15,619 nt of DNA from Phycisphaerales bacterium (GTDB taxonomy: Bacteria; Planctomycetota; Phycisphaerae; Tepidisphaerales; Tepidisphaeraceae): the NCBI GenBank assembly GCA_028288875.1, contig JAQGHK010000367.1, forward strand, positions 1 through 15,619, in the 5' to 3' direction. The position numbers and the translations under genes are program-made. Below the pieces are notes generated by a model. That model saw only the letters and a program-made list of their open reading frames with translations. It was not told where the DNA came from and did no database searches. This document shows, in pieces, positions 7,662 to 15,533 of the stretch; the stretch's first letter is position 1, and each line of letters starts with the position of its first letter.

Positions 7662-8563
7662 GTAGCCCCGCCATTTCAGTCGTGATGAGCGTTTACAACG
7701 CCGAGCGGTATCTGCGCGAGGCGATCGATTCGATCCTCGCACAGACGTTCACCGACTTCGAATTTGTCATCGTCGATGACGGTTCCAAAGACGGCTCGCT
7801 GGCGATTCTTCGCGAGTACGAAAAACGCGACCCGCGTTTTAAGATCATCAGCCGTCCGAATAAGGGCCTGACTGTCTCGCTCAATGAAGCCCTCGCCGTC
7901 GCCAAGGGCGATCTGATCGCCCGCATGGATGCCGACGACGTGGCCATCCCGGATCGGTTCCAGAAGCAGGTCGATTTCCTCGCCGCTCATCCCGACGTCG
8001 TCTGCGTCGGCGGCAGCGTTGAACTCGTCGATCCCTACGGCGTGCACATCGGCGTCGTGAATTACCCGACCGATCACGCCGAGATCGACGCCCGCCTGCT
8101 TGAAGGAGAAGGCGGCGTCATCCCCCACCCCGCCACCATGCTGCGAACGGCCGCCGTCCGGGCGATCGGGAATTACCGCGAGCAGTACAACAATAGCGAA
8201 GACCTCGACCTCTGGCTGCGTCTCGCCGAGACCGGAAAAGTGGCGAACCTGCCAGATGTGCTGCTGAAATACCGCCGCGACCTCGGCAGCGTCAGCCATA
8301 CCAAACGCGACAATCAGATCCGCATGAAGGGCCAAATCCTCGGCGAAGCCTTCGACCGCCGCGGGCTCACCAAGCCGGACCAATGGAAGTTCGACACTTG
8401 GATGCCCAAAGCCAAGGAAGTTCAGCTCAAAGAATGGGCTTGGCGAGCCCTCGCCGTTGGCCGGCGCGATGCGGCTCTTGGGCATGCGAAGGCGCTCCTG
8501 AAGCTGAAGCCGAAGTCGATGGCCAGCTGGAAACTGCTCTATTGCGCCTGGCGCGGTCGCTGA
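7658..8563 (+). CDS. GT2 family glycosyltransferase, tandem paralogue 1
   Basis: GT-A-fold glycosyltransferase of 301 aa starting at GTG 7658, which overlaps the previous stop as GTGA and has GGAG seven bases upstream; the frame is open further back to 7583, but that part lies inside the preceding gene. Seen: AISVVMSVYNAERYL (5-19), LAQTFTDFEFVIVDDGS (27-43), DxD motif RMDADD (89-94), LVDPYG, then EDLDLWLRLAETG, which carries the ED-type acidic residues expected of the catalytic base in GT2 enzymes. The last 40 residues form a helical tail ending MASWKLLYCAWRGR, also found in the next two genes. The gapless similarity to the product of 8647-9543 shows descent by duplication. Sugar specificity is unknown. 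Confidence 0.9.
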   Translation: MSSPAISVVMSVYNAERYLREAIDSILAQTFTDFEFVIVDDGSKDGSLAILREYEKRDPRFKIISRPNKGLTVSLNEALAVAKGDLIARMDADDVAIPDRFQKQVDFLAAHPDVVCVGGSVELVDPYGVHIGVVNYPTDHAEIDARLLEGEGGVIPHPATMLRTAAVRAIGNYREQYNNSEDLDLWLRLAETGKVANLPDVLLKYRRDLGSVSHTKRDNQIRMKGQILGEAFDRRGLTKPDQWKFDTWMPKAKEVQLKEWAWRALAVGRRDAALGHAKALLKLKPKSMASWKLLYCAWRGR

Positions 8564-8634
8564 AGGCCCGGTTAGCCCGAAGTTTCCGCCGGATAAACCG
8601 CAGATTTCGCCCTATCCTCCACCGTTAAAACGCC

Positions 8635-8640
8635 GATAAT
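8635..8640 (+). promoter_or_regulatory. Possible -10 element placing transcript start at the ATG
   Basis: GATAAT (5 of 6 to TATAAT) ends six bases before the ATG at 8647, in an 83-bp gap. This is the spacing seen for leaderless genes, where transcription begins at the start codon. No good -35 is visible at 17-18 bp, and the gene has no clear Shine-Dalgarno site. Weak, by-eye call. Confidence 0.25.
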
Positions 8641-8646
8641 GGCCGT

Positions 8647-9543
8647 ATGCGGTTGTCCGTTCTGATGGGTGTATTCAACGGTGAGGCCTTCCTCGCTGAG
8701 GCGATGGATTCTGTCCTCGCGCAGACCTTTCGTGATTTCGAGTTGATCGTCGTGGATGACGGGTCCACTGACGGCTCGCCAAAGTTGCTCGCCGACTACG
8801 CCAAACGCGACGCGCGGGTGAAGATCCTCAATCAGAAAAATGCCGGCCTGACCGCCGCGCTCAACGCCGCCGCAAAAGCTTCGACCGCCCCGCTCCTGGC
8901 GCGCATGGACCCGGACGACATGGCCCTGCCGACCCGTTTTCAGCAGCAGGTCGCGTACATGGATGCGCATCCCGAGGTCACGCTACTGGGCACGCGCGTC
9001 ATCCTCGTTGATCCGTACGGAACCGCTTTTAAATGGCCGCTGCATCCGCTGACTCACGAAGAAATTGATAGCAAGCTGATGGAGGGCGAAGGCTGGGCCA
9101 TCGTTCACCCGGCCGCCATGATGCGGCGCGACGCCTTCGAGCGCGTCGGCGGTTACGACGAGCGCTACCGCACCAGCCAGGATTTCGATCTTTGGCTCCG
9201 CATGGCCGAGACCGGCCGGCTGGCGAATCTGGAAGAGCCGCTTTTGAAGTACCGCCAGCACCTGGCCAGCGCGAACTTCGCCAAGGCCGAGCAGCAGAAG
9301 AAGCTGAAGGTGCAGATCCTGAGCGAAGCGCACACCCGCCGCGGCCTGCCCCCGTTCGACCCTGCGACGCTGCCGCCGCCGCCAATTTCCGATCCGTACG
9401 AAAGCCGCCGCCGCTGGGGCTGGGCGGCCGTGCGAGAGAAGAACTTCACTGCGGCCCGCAAGCACGCGTGGCAGAACATCAAGGCCCGGCCTACCGCCGT
9501 CGAAATGTGGAAGCTTTTGTTCTGCTCGGTCCGAGGCTATTAG
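8647..9543 (+). CDS. GT2 family glycosyltransferase, tandem paralogue 2
   Basis: GT-A-fold glycosyltransferase of 298 aa. Seen: LSVLMGVFNGEAFL (3-16), LAQTFRDFELIVVDDGSTDGS (24-44), DxD motif RMDPDD (86-91), VDPYG, EGEG, HPAAMMRRDAFERVGGYDE, and QDFDLWLRMAETG in the catalytic position (Asp where the neighbours have Glu-Asp). A Pro-rich linker (about 236-252, including a run of Pro) leads to the shared tail, here VEMWKLLFCSVRGY. The start is set by the conserved N-terminal strand at residue 3. No strong ribosome site is present; the gap of 83 bp to the previous gene is the largest among the glycosyltransferases. Substrate unknown. Confidence 0.9.
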   Translation: MRLSVLMGVFNGEAFLAEAMDSVLAQTFRDFELIVVDDGSTDGSPKLLADYAKRDARVKILNQKNAGLTAALNAAAKASTAPLLARMDPDDMALPTRFQQQVAYMDAHPEVTLLGTRVILVDPYGTAFKWPLHPLTHEEIDSKLMEGEGWAIVHPAAMMRRDAFERVGGYDERYRTSQDFDLWLRMAETGRLANLEEPLLKYRQHLASANFAKAEQQKKLKVQILSEAHTRRGLPPFDPATLPPPPISDPYESRRRWGWAAVREKNFTAARKHAWQNIKARPTAVEMWKLLFCSVRGY

Positions 9544-9571
9544 TCAGGGACCGTCGTCCGGCCCGCAAATC

Positions 9572-10507
9572 ATGCCCAAAGTCAGCGTCATCCTCCCCGC
9601 CTACAACGCCGAACGGTACATCCGCTCGGCCGTCGAAAGCATCCTCGCGCAGACGTTTCGCGATTTTGAATTCATCATCGTGAATGACGGATCGACCGAC
9701 GGAACCGAGGCGATCCTTCGCGATCTCGCCACGGCCGATGCGCGGATCAAGCTGATCAGCCGTCGGAACACCGGGTACGTCGTCGCGTTACTCGAAGCGG
9801 TTGCCGCCAGCACCGGCGAATACATGGCCCGGATGGACGGCGACGACTGGTCGATGCCCGAGCGATTCGCCAAGCAAGTGGCCCTGCTCGACGCGCGCCC
9901 GGAAGTCGGCGTCGTGGGCACGGCGTACCAGCTGATGGATGAGCTCGGCCGCAAGCTTCACACACAATATCAGCCACCGGACGACACCAGCCTTCAGGCC
10001 CGCTGCCTCGCCGGCACCACGCCGATCTGCCATCCCTCGGCCATGATCCGGCGCTGCGTGTATGACGCCGTCGGTGGCTACACCATTGAAACACTCCCGG
10101 CGGAGGACTTGGATCTCTGGCTGCGCATCGGCGAAGTCAGCAAGCTCGCCTGTCTGCCCGATGTGCTGCTCAAGTATCGCCTGCACGCCGGCAGCATTAG
10201 TGAGACCAAGCAGGCCAAGCAGGTCGAAATCCAGCACCAGGTTCGCGCCGCCGCGGCCGCCCGGCGGGGTATTCAAATCAGCTTCGATAAAGACCTCGCG
10301 TGGCGTGAAGACGCCGGCGACGCCGGACGCCTTAAGCAGACCCTGAAGTACGGCTGGTGGGCGTTCAACAGCGGCGAGCGCAAGACCGCCGTCTCTTACG
10401 GCCGTCGCGCCGTTCGGCAGTGGCCGACGTCGATCGCCGCTTGGAAGCTCCTGATTTTCAGCGCCGTCAAACCGCTACCCGCATCGACCGGCGGTGCCCA
10501 GCTGTGA
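9572..10507 (+). CDS. GT2 family glycosyltransferase, tandem paralogue 3
   Basis: GT-A-fold glycosyltransferase of 311 aa. Seen: VSVILPAYNAERYI (4-17), LAQTFRDFEFIIVNDGSTDG (25-44), DxD motif RMDGDD (87-92), HPSAMIRRCVYDAVGGY, and the catalytic-region motif EDLDLWLRIGE. The tail has the same plan as the two genes before it (WWAFNSGERKTA..., then AAWKLLIFSAVK) with a short extension. It is more diverged from the other two in the middle region, where it lacks the LVDPYG and EGEG motifs. The ATG lies 28 bp after the previous stop without a well-spaced ribosome site. The stop overlaps the next start as GTGA. Substrate unknown. Confidence 0.9.
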   Translation: MPKVSVILPAYNAERYIRSAVESILAQTFRDFEFIIVNDGSTDGTEAILRDLATADARIKLISRRNTGYVVALLEAVAASTGEYMARMDGDDWSMPERFAKQVALLDARPEVGVVGTAYQLMDELGRKLHTQYQPPDDTSLQARCLAGTTPICHPSAMIRRCVYDAVGGYTIETLPAEDLDLWLRIGEVSKLACLPDVLLKYRLHAGSISETKQAKQVEIQHQVRAAAAARRGIQISFDKDLAWREDAGDAGRLKQTLKYGWWAFNSGERKTAVSYGRRAVRQWPTSIAAWKLLIFSAVKPLPASTGGAQL

Positions 10508-11760
10508 AGCGCATCCTGTTGATCACATCGGTCCTTCCCTGGCCGCTTCGTCGCAATGGCGGCGCACAGCGCACCGCGCTTCTTCGCGATGCCTTGGCCC
10601 GCCACGGCACGGTCGATGTGCTGGCCATCGGCGGAAAGATGCTGCGGGAAGAAGCGCCGGATTTCGATGCGAAGTTGGCGGCGCAGAATGTCGTCGGCTG
10701 CGTTGTTCGGCCGGAGATGGCAGCGCGTCGGCCGTGGTTTTTGCCGGGGCCGCTTGGGTCGGTTTCGATGACGGTTCGCAAGTACGTTCGCAACTATGAA
10801 ATCGACGAAGTGGCCGCCGCGAAGTTCGACGAACTGATGCGGGCCAACCGCTACGATTTGATTGTCAGCCGCTATCTCACGCCGGCGTTGCAGTGCGGCG
10901 TGAATCGCTACGCGAACGTGCCGACGATCCTTGATTTTGACGACATCGATTGGCTGACCCTCGCCGCCCAGATCGCTGCCAAGCCGTGGAAAGGGCTGAC
11001 CGGCAAACTGGCCTCGCAGCGTGTGCTGACGAGCGTGACCGGCATCGGGCAGTTGGCGCTTCAACAGTTTTCTCGCGTCTTCGTGACCAGCGCGGAAGAC
11101 GCTGCCCTGCTGCCGCGGGAATCGACGGTGCTGCCGAACATTCCATTCAGCGATTCGCCGGACTGGTTGTCGCCGCTGGAGCCGAATCCGGTCACCGAGG
11201 AATTGCTGTTCGTCGGCGACCTGCAATTCCCCCCGAACCGGGATGGCCTCGATCGTTTTCTCGCCAAGGTGTGGCCGCTGGTAAAGGTGACGCGTTCGGC
11301 GGCGACCCTATCGATCGTGGGGCGAGGCTTATCCGACGCCGATCGGGCCAAATGGTCGCAGTCGCCGGGCGTGAAGGTCATTGGCTTCGCGGAGGACCTT
11401 GAAGCCTGCTACCGTCAGTGTGCGATGACGGTCGTGCCGATTTATTTCGGTGGCGGCACGAAGATCAAAGTGCTGGAATCGCTAGCCTATGGTCGCGCTG
11501 TCGTCACGACCCCGCAGGCCATGCGTGGCTATGCAGGGCTGGCCGGCGTGGCGGTCGGCGACGATGATGCCGCGTTCGCCGGCGCGGTGGCCGACCTGCT
11601 GGCCCATCCCGCCAAGCGGGCCGAAATGGCCGGCGCGGGCCGGGCTGCCGTTGAACAAGATTTTTCGCCGGGGCGGTTCGGCATGGTCGTCGAAAACGTC
11701 CTAAGCAAGGTGCTTGAAGGTACCCAGAACCAAGGCGCCCGAACCAAGGTGTTGGCCTGA
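10504..11760 (+). CDS. GT4-type (group 1) glycosyltransferase
   Basis: GT-B-fold retaining-type glycosyltransferase of 418 aa. The start is GTG 10504 (overlap GTGA with the previous stop), giving the strand KRILLITSVLPWPLRRNGGAQR with the Gly-rich acceptor-side loop at 18-20; the longer open frame back to 10357 lies inside the preceding gene. The C-terminal donor domain (about 233-400) has LLFVGDLQFPPNRDGL (234-249), the bridging IVGRG, VIGFAEDLEACY, and GGGTKIKVLESLAYG (316-330), where E325 is the conserved donor-binding glutamate. The layout resembles the sugar transferases associated with exopolysaccharide (PEP-CTERM/EpsH-type) loci, but no PEP-CTERM gene is visible. The last 13 residues are polar and come from a stretch repeating GAACCAAGG twice. 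The stop overlaps the next ATG by one base (TGATG). Confidence 0.88.
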   Translation: MKRILLITSVLPWPLRRNGGAQRTALLRDALARHGTVDVLAIGGKMLREEAPDFDAKLAAQNVVGCVVRPEMAARRPWFLPGPLGSVSMTVRKYVRNYEIDEVAAAKFDELMRANRYDLIVSRYLTPALQCGVNRYANVPTILDFDDIDWLTLAAQIAAKPWKGLTGKLASQRVLTSVTGIGQLALQQFSRVFVTSAEDAALLPRESTVLPNIPFSDSPDWLSPLEPNPVTEELLFVGDLQFPPNRDGLDRFLAKVWPLVKVTRSAATLSIVGRGLSDADRAKWSQSPGVKVIGFAEDLEACYRQCAMTVVPIYFGGGTKIKVLESLAYGRAVVTTPQAMRGYAGLAGVAVGDDDAAFAGAVADLLAHPAKRAEMAGAGRAAVEQDFSPGRFGMVVENVLSKVLEGTQNQGARTKVLA

Positions 11761-12827
11761 TGCGCGTCACGATCGTTCTCCCTCATGCCGGCCTCGCTGG
11801 CGGCGTTCGCGTGTGCGCGATCTACGCGAAGGCGCTGCAGGCGCGTGGCCATCAGGTGCACGTCGTTTCCACGCCCAAGCCGCTGCCGACATCGTTCCGC
11901 AAGCGGATGAAGCACTTCTTCGCCGCTCCGCCGAAAGAGCCGGGGCATTTCGATAATGTGGATGTACCGCACACCGTCATCGACGAGCGCCGGCCGATCG
12001 TGGAGAGCGACGTGCCGGACGCCGACGTCATCGTCGCCACCTGGTGGGAAACCGCCGAGTGGGTCGCGGCGATGGGGCCAAAGAAGGGTCGCAAGGCCTA
12101 CTTTGTCCAGCACGATGAGCGCTTCGTCGGCCAGCCGGCCAATCGCGTCGAGGCCACCTTCAAGCTACCGATGCACCGCATCGCCGTCGCCCAGTGGCTG
12201 GTCGACCTAGCCACCCACACCTACGGCGTCGATCAAATCGATCTGGTGCCCAATGGCGTCGATGTCGATCACTTCTCCGCCCCGCCGCGGACGAAACAGA
12301 AGACGCCGACCGTCGGCATCATGTTTGCGACGGCTCATTTCAAGGGCGTGGACATCGCGCTTGAGGCCTTCAAAAATGCCGCCCGAAATGTCGCCAATCT
12401 GAAGCTGGTCACCTTCGGCCAGCACCAACCCAATGAAACGCTGAAGCTGCCGCCCGGCGCGGTTTTCACGTACCGCCCCGACCAGAGCAAGATTCCGGAA
12501 ATCTACGCGAGCTGTGACGCCTGGCTGTTCGCCAGCCGCAGCGAAGGCTTTGGCCTGCCGATTCTGGAGGCAATGGCCTGCCGGACGCCGGTCATCGGCA
12601 CGCCGACCGGGGCGGCCCCGGAGTTAATCGGACGTGGCGGCGGCGTCCTTGTTAAGCCGCAAGACCCAATGGATTTGGCTCGGGCCATCGAACGGGTCTG
12701 CCGTTTGCCGATAAATGAATGGACGGCCCTGAGTGAGGCCGCCTGGCAGACCGCCCAGGACAATACCTGGCAGCGCTGCACCGATTTGTTCGAGGCCAGC
12801 CTGCTGCGGGCCGCGGCCGGGGCGTAA
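11760..12827 (+). CDS. GT4-type glycosyltransferase
   Basis: GT-B-fold glycosyltransferase of 355 aa, probably cytoplasmic and adding to the same glycan. N-terminal domain: VTIVLPHAGLAGGVRVCA (3-20) with the Gly-Gly loop. LVPNGVDVDHF (162-172) marks the linker to the donor domain. The E-x7-E motif is clear as EGFGLPILE (262-270), followed by AMACRTPVIGTPTGAAPELI (271-290), typical of GT4 enzymes that use a nucleotide-diphospho-sugar. The length is normal for the family. It is translationally coupled to the upstream gene through TGATG; 58 bp separate it from the membrane protein that follows. Sugar specificity cannot be read from sequence. Confidence 0.9.
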   Translation: MRVTIVLPHAGLAGGVRVCAIYAKALQARGHQVHVVSTPKPLPTSFRKRMKHFFAAPPKEPGHFDNVDVPHTVIDERRPIVESDVPDADVIVATWWETAEWVAAMGPKKGRKAYFVQHDERFVGQPANRVEATFKLPMHRIAVAQWLVDLATHTYGVDQIDLVPNGVDVDHFSAPPRTKQKTPTVGIMFATAHFKGVDIALEAFKNAARNVANLKLVTFGQHQPNETLKLPPGAVFTYRPDQSKIPEIYASCDAWLFASRSEGFGLPILEAMACRTPVIGTPTGAAPELIGRGGGVLVKPQDPMDLARAIERVCRLPINEWTALSEAAWQTAQDNTWQRCTDLFEASLLRAAAGA

Positions 12828-12885
12828 GCCCGCTGTCGTCCGTTTGCCTTAGCCTTTTCGCGTTGTGTGTTTTCGGAGTTTCGCG

Positions 12886-14274
12886 ATGAACAAAGTCCTC
12901 TTTCTCGTCCTGTTCATCGGCGCGTTCCAGTCGATGGTCCGCTTCGGCGTTGGCAAGACGTTCGCCTACTGGCTTTTGCCGGCCGTCATGCTCTTCAACT
13001 TCGCCAAAAGCCTGCCCATGCCCGGCCTGCCGAACATCACGGCCAATAACATGGTGCTCTACGGCGTCTTCTGCGGCCTGCCGTTCTGCTGGCAGGAGCT
13101 GCGCAAGATTCGCTGGAACATTCTGGACTCGGCCTCGCTGCTCGTGCTGATCCCGGTCGCCATCACAACAACGATGTCCACTGGCGACTTAAAGCTCGGC
13201 CAGCGCGAGACGATGGAAACCGCCTGCCGATGGATTTTCCCGTACTTCATGGCCCGCATCGCGATTCAAGATGCCGATTCCCGCCGGTCGATTCTGCGAT
13301 CGGTCTGCGTGATGACGGCGGTGCTCGGGCTTCTGACCGCCATCGAGTGCAAGCTTAAGCCGAACATGACGGCCCGCTTTTTTGAAAAGCTTCAATGGAG
13401 CACCGTCGCCAACGACGGCGTGCTCACCCGCTGGGGCCTGGCCCGCGCCATGGTCACGGCCGGCCAGCCGATCGATCTCGGTTGCCTTGGTGTTCTAGCG
13501 GGCACGATCATTCTGATTATGCTCCCGGCCACGGGAACGAGCTGGAAAAAGCCGCTGCCATTGGCCGGGATTCTGGGCTGCGGTGCGATGGTATTCGGCA
13601 GCGTCAGCAACACCGCCTGGGGCGCGATGGTAATTGCCTTCCTCGGTTTTTACCTGCTCACGCGCCCGAATCTCGGGAAGCTTCTGGCCCTGCCTGTGCT
13701 GCTTCTGATGCTCGGCACGATGCTCTATCTCAGCAACGGCATGCTAAATGAGCCTTACAATCAGGAACGCCCCGAAGGCGCTCTCGCCTCGAGCCGTTGG
13801 ATTCGCGTGAAGATCATGCAGGATGCCTGGCCTCAGGCGTCGACGGCCGGATGGTTCGGCTGGGGCGCGGCGTTGGATACGACCGCAATCGGCATCGGCA
13901 GCGTCGATAATTCGTATCTGCTGTTCGTCCTGCAAACCGGCTGGTTTAGCCTGACCGTGTGGGTGCTGATGCTGCTGATCATGGCGATCAAGGGCTCGGT
14001 CGCCTTGGCACGGGCCGGGCCGATCAGTGAGCGTGCGCCGGTCGCGGCCGCCCTGTCGGGCCTGCTGGCGATCGTGTTCGCGATGTACACGGTGTTCTTC
14101 GGCTTCACGTACGCGGTGATGTTTCACATCATCCTCGGCATGCTCAGCACGATGACGCAGATGCTGGCCCGGCCGCGCATGGCCGGCGTCACGATGCAGG
14201 GCGGTATGCCGCCGCACGGCTATGCCATGATGCAAAGCGGCATGCCCGGCAGCATGGCCGGGGGCTATCGATGA
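12886..14274 (+). CDS. O-antigen ligase/polymerase-like membrane protein
   Basis: Polytopic inner-membrane protein of 462 aa with about 10-12 hydrophobic segments, one large loop around 283-318 and the motif GWGAALDTTAIGIGSVDNSY (325-344) followed by LLFVLQTG. This arrangement (large extracytoplasmic loop, then a Gly/Asp/Asn-Ser motif at a helix start) is that of the Wzy_C/WaaL superfamily, which joins finished glycan to its final acceptor (ligase) or links repeat units (polymerase). An ABC-type exporter upstream favours ligase, but sequence alone does not decide. The ATG 12886 has CGGAG eight bases before it; an in-frame start at 12865 adds seven residues and is less likely. The last 31 residues are odd: rich in Met, Gly and Pro, with seven methionines. 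The stop overlaps the next start as ATGA. Confidence 0.8.
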   Translation: MNKVLFLVLFIGAFQSMVRFGVGKTFAYWLLPAVMLFNFAKSLPMPGLPNITANNMVLYGVFCGLPFCWQELRKIRWNILDSASLLVLIPVAITTTMSTGDLKLGQRETMETACRWIFPYFMARIAIQDADSRRSILRSVCVMTAVLGLLTAIECKLKPNMTARFFEKLQWSTVANDGVLTRWGLARAMVTAGQPIDLGCLGVLAGTIILIMLPATGTSWKKPLPLAGILGCGAMVFGSVSNTAWGAMVIAFLGFYLLTRPNLGKLLALPVLLLMLGTMLYLSNGMLNEPYNQERPEGALASSRWIRVKIMQDAWPQASTAGWFGWGAALDTTAIGIGSVDNSYLLFVLQTGWFSLTVWVLMLLIMAIKGSVALARAGPISERAPVAAALSGLLAIVFAMYTVFFGFTYAVMFHIILGMLSTMTQMLARPRMAGVTMQGGMPPHGYAMMQSGMPGSMAGGYR

Positions 14275-15533
14275 CGACCCGGGCCGCACCGTCGGCCCGG
14301 TCGGGTGCGATGTCAACGCGGGCGAAACTCGCGTTCCTTGCAATCGTCCTGCTTGCGATCGCGCTGCGCGTCACCGCGATCGTCTACACCCACGGCACCG
14401 CCGCCGCCCCGGAAGAAAACCGGCTAATCGCCACCAACCTCGCTGCTGGCCGGGGCTTCACGTTCACCGAGTTCGGCGTCACCGGCCCCACCGCGATTCG
14501 CGGACCGGTTTATCCGATGCTGCTCGCGCTCGTCGGGCCGGACCGGATGAGGCTCATCTTGGCGATCAACGTTCTCGCCAGTGCGGGAACTGTTTTAGCA
14601 GCGGCCGCGCTCACGCGCCACCTCTTATCCCCGCTCCCGGATGACGGGAAGAGCGGGCCGGAATCGCCGCCGGCTCCAATGCCGCGCGGGGCATGGGCTG
14701 CCGCCGTTCTCTTTGCAGTTTGGCCGACGCAGCTTTACGCGGCAACGCTCACGCAGGGTCTGTCGATCGCTGTGCTTCTCGCGCTGGCCGCTTTCGCGTT
14801 AGCACTGAAGCGGACACCTGTCGCGCTAATCGCCGGTGGACTACTCGCGGCGCTCGCGGCACTAACCGAGCCTGTTCTCGCCCTTCCGCTGCTGTTCGCT
14901 GCGATCGCTCTCGGCTGGCGTCGCCGTGCCTCGCATGCGGCCTTATTCATCGGCACCGCGATGGTCCTCATCGCGCCATGGCTCTATCGCAATGCGGTGA
15001 TCTTCGGCCGGCCTATGCCAATTACGAGCAATTTCTGGCGTGATGCTTTTCTCGGAAATTCCTCGTTCGATCGCGATGCAAGCAGTGGAACGCAATTGCG
15101 AAACAAGGCGAATCCGATTTCACATTTGTCGCCACGCGAGTTCGACCAGCTGAAAGCGCCCGAGCCGCAGCGGAATCTGGTTTTTCGCGAATGGACGATT
15201 CATTCGATTGAAGTCGATCCCCGAAAATACGCGTGGCGTTGCCTCGATCGCGCGTCTGCCTTCGTGTTCGGCCACGTCGATCACCCGCTCGCGAAACATT
15301 GGCTATACCAACGGACCGTAGGACTCGAGTTGATTTGGATTCCGATCTTTGCGGTTTGGCCAAAACGTCATTCGCGGGTGGCCGAAATCGTCATATTTAT
15401 CACGATCGGGCTTGGCTTTGCCACGATACTTACGCGAGAAGATGCCAGATTAAGCGCGTTACGCAGCGCACCGATGTTGCTTGCAGTTGCAGTCGCTTAC
15501 CAACGCTTCGCGCAGCGAAAGAAACCCGCTTGA
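14271..15533 (+). CDS. GT-C family membrane glycosyltransferase (PMT/ArnT-like)
   Basis: Polytopic membrane protein of 420 aa with about nine hydrophobic segments. The first helix (20-39) is followed by a loop with an acidic pair (E48, E49), then NLAAGRGFTF (56-65) and IRGPVYPMLLAL (77-88), the order seen in GT39/PMT-superfamily enzymes, where the acidic residue of the first periplasmic loop is catalytic and the donor is a polyprenyl-phosphate sugar. LIAPWLYRNAVIFGRPMPI (233-251) marks the end of the membrane core, then comes a soluble stretch (252-345) and two or three further helices. It probably decorates the glycan on the outer face; the acceptor is unknown. ATG 14271 overlaps the previous stop and has GGGGG as ribosome site; M14 (14310) is an alternative. 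It is somewhat short for the family (often 450-550 aa). Confidence 0.75.
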   Translation: MTTRAAPSARSGAMSTRAKLAFLAIVLLAIALRVTAIVYTHGTAAAPEENRLIATNLAAGRGFTFTEFGVTGPTAIRGPVYPMLLALVGPDRMRLILAINVLASAGTVLAAAALTRHLLSPLPDDGKSGPESPPAPMPRGAWAAAVLFAVWPTQLYAATLTQGLSIAVLLALAAFALALKRTPVALIAGGLLAALAALTEPVLALPLLFAAIALGWRRRASHAALFIGTAMVLIAPWLYRNAVIFGRPMPITSNFWRDAFLGNSSFDRDASSGTQLRNKANPISHLSPREFDQLKAPEPQRNLVFREWTIHSIEVDPRKYAWRCLDRASAFVFGHVDHPLAKHWLYQRTVGLELIWIPIFAVWPKRHSRVAEIVIFITIGLGFATILTREDARLSALRSAPMLLAVAVAYQRFAQRKKPA

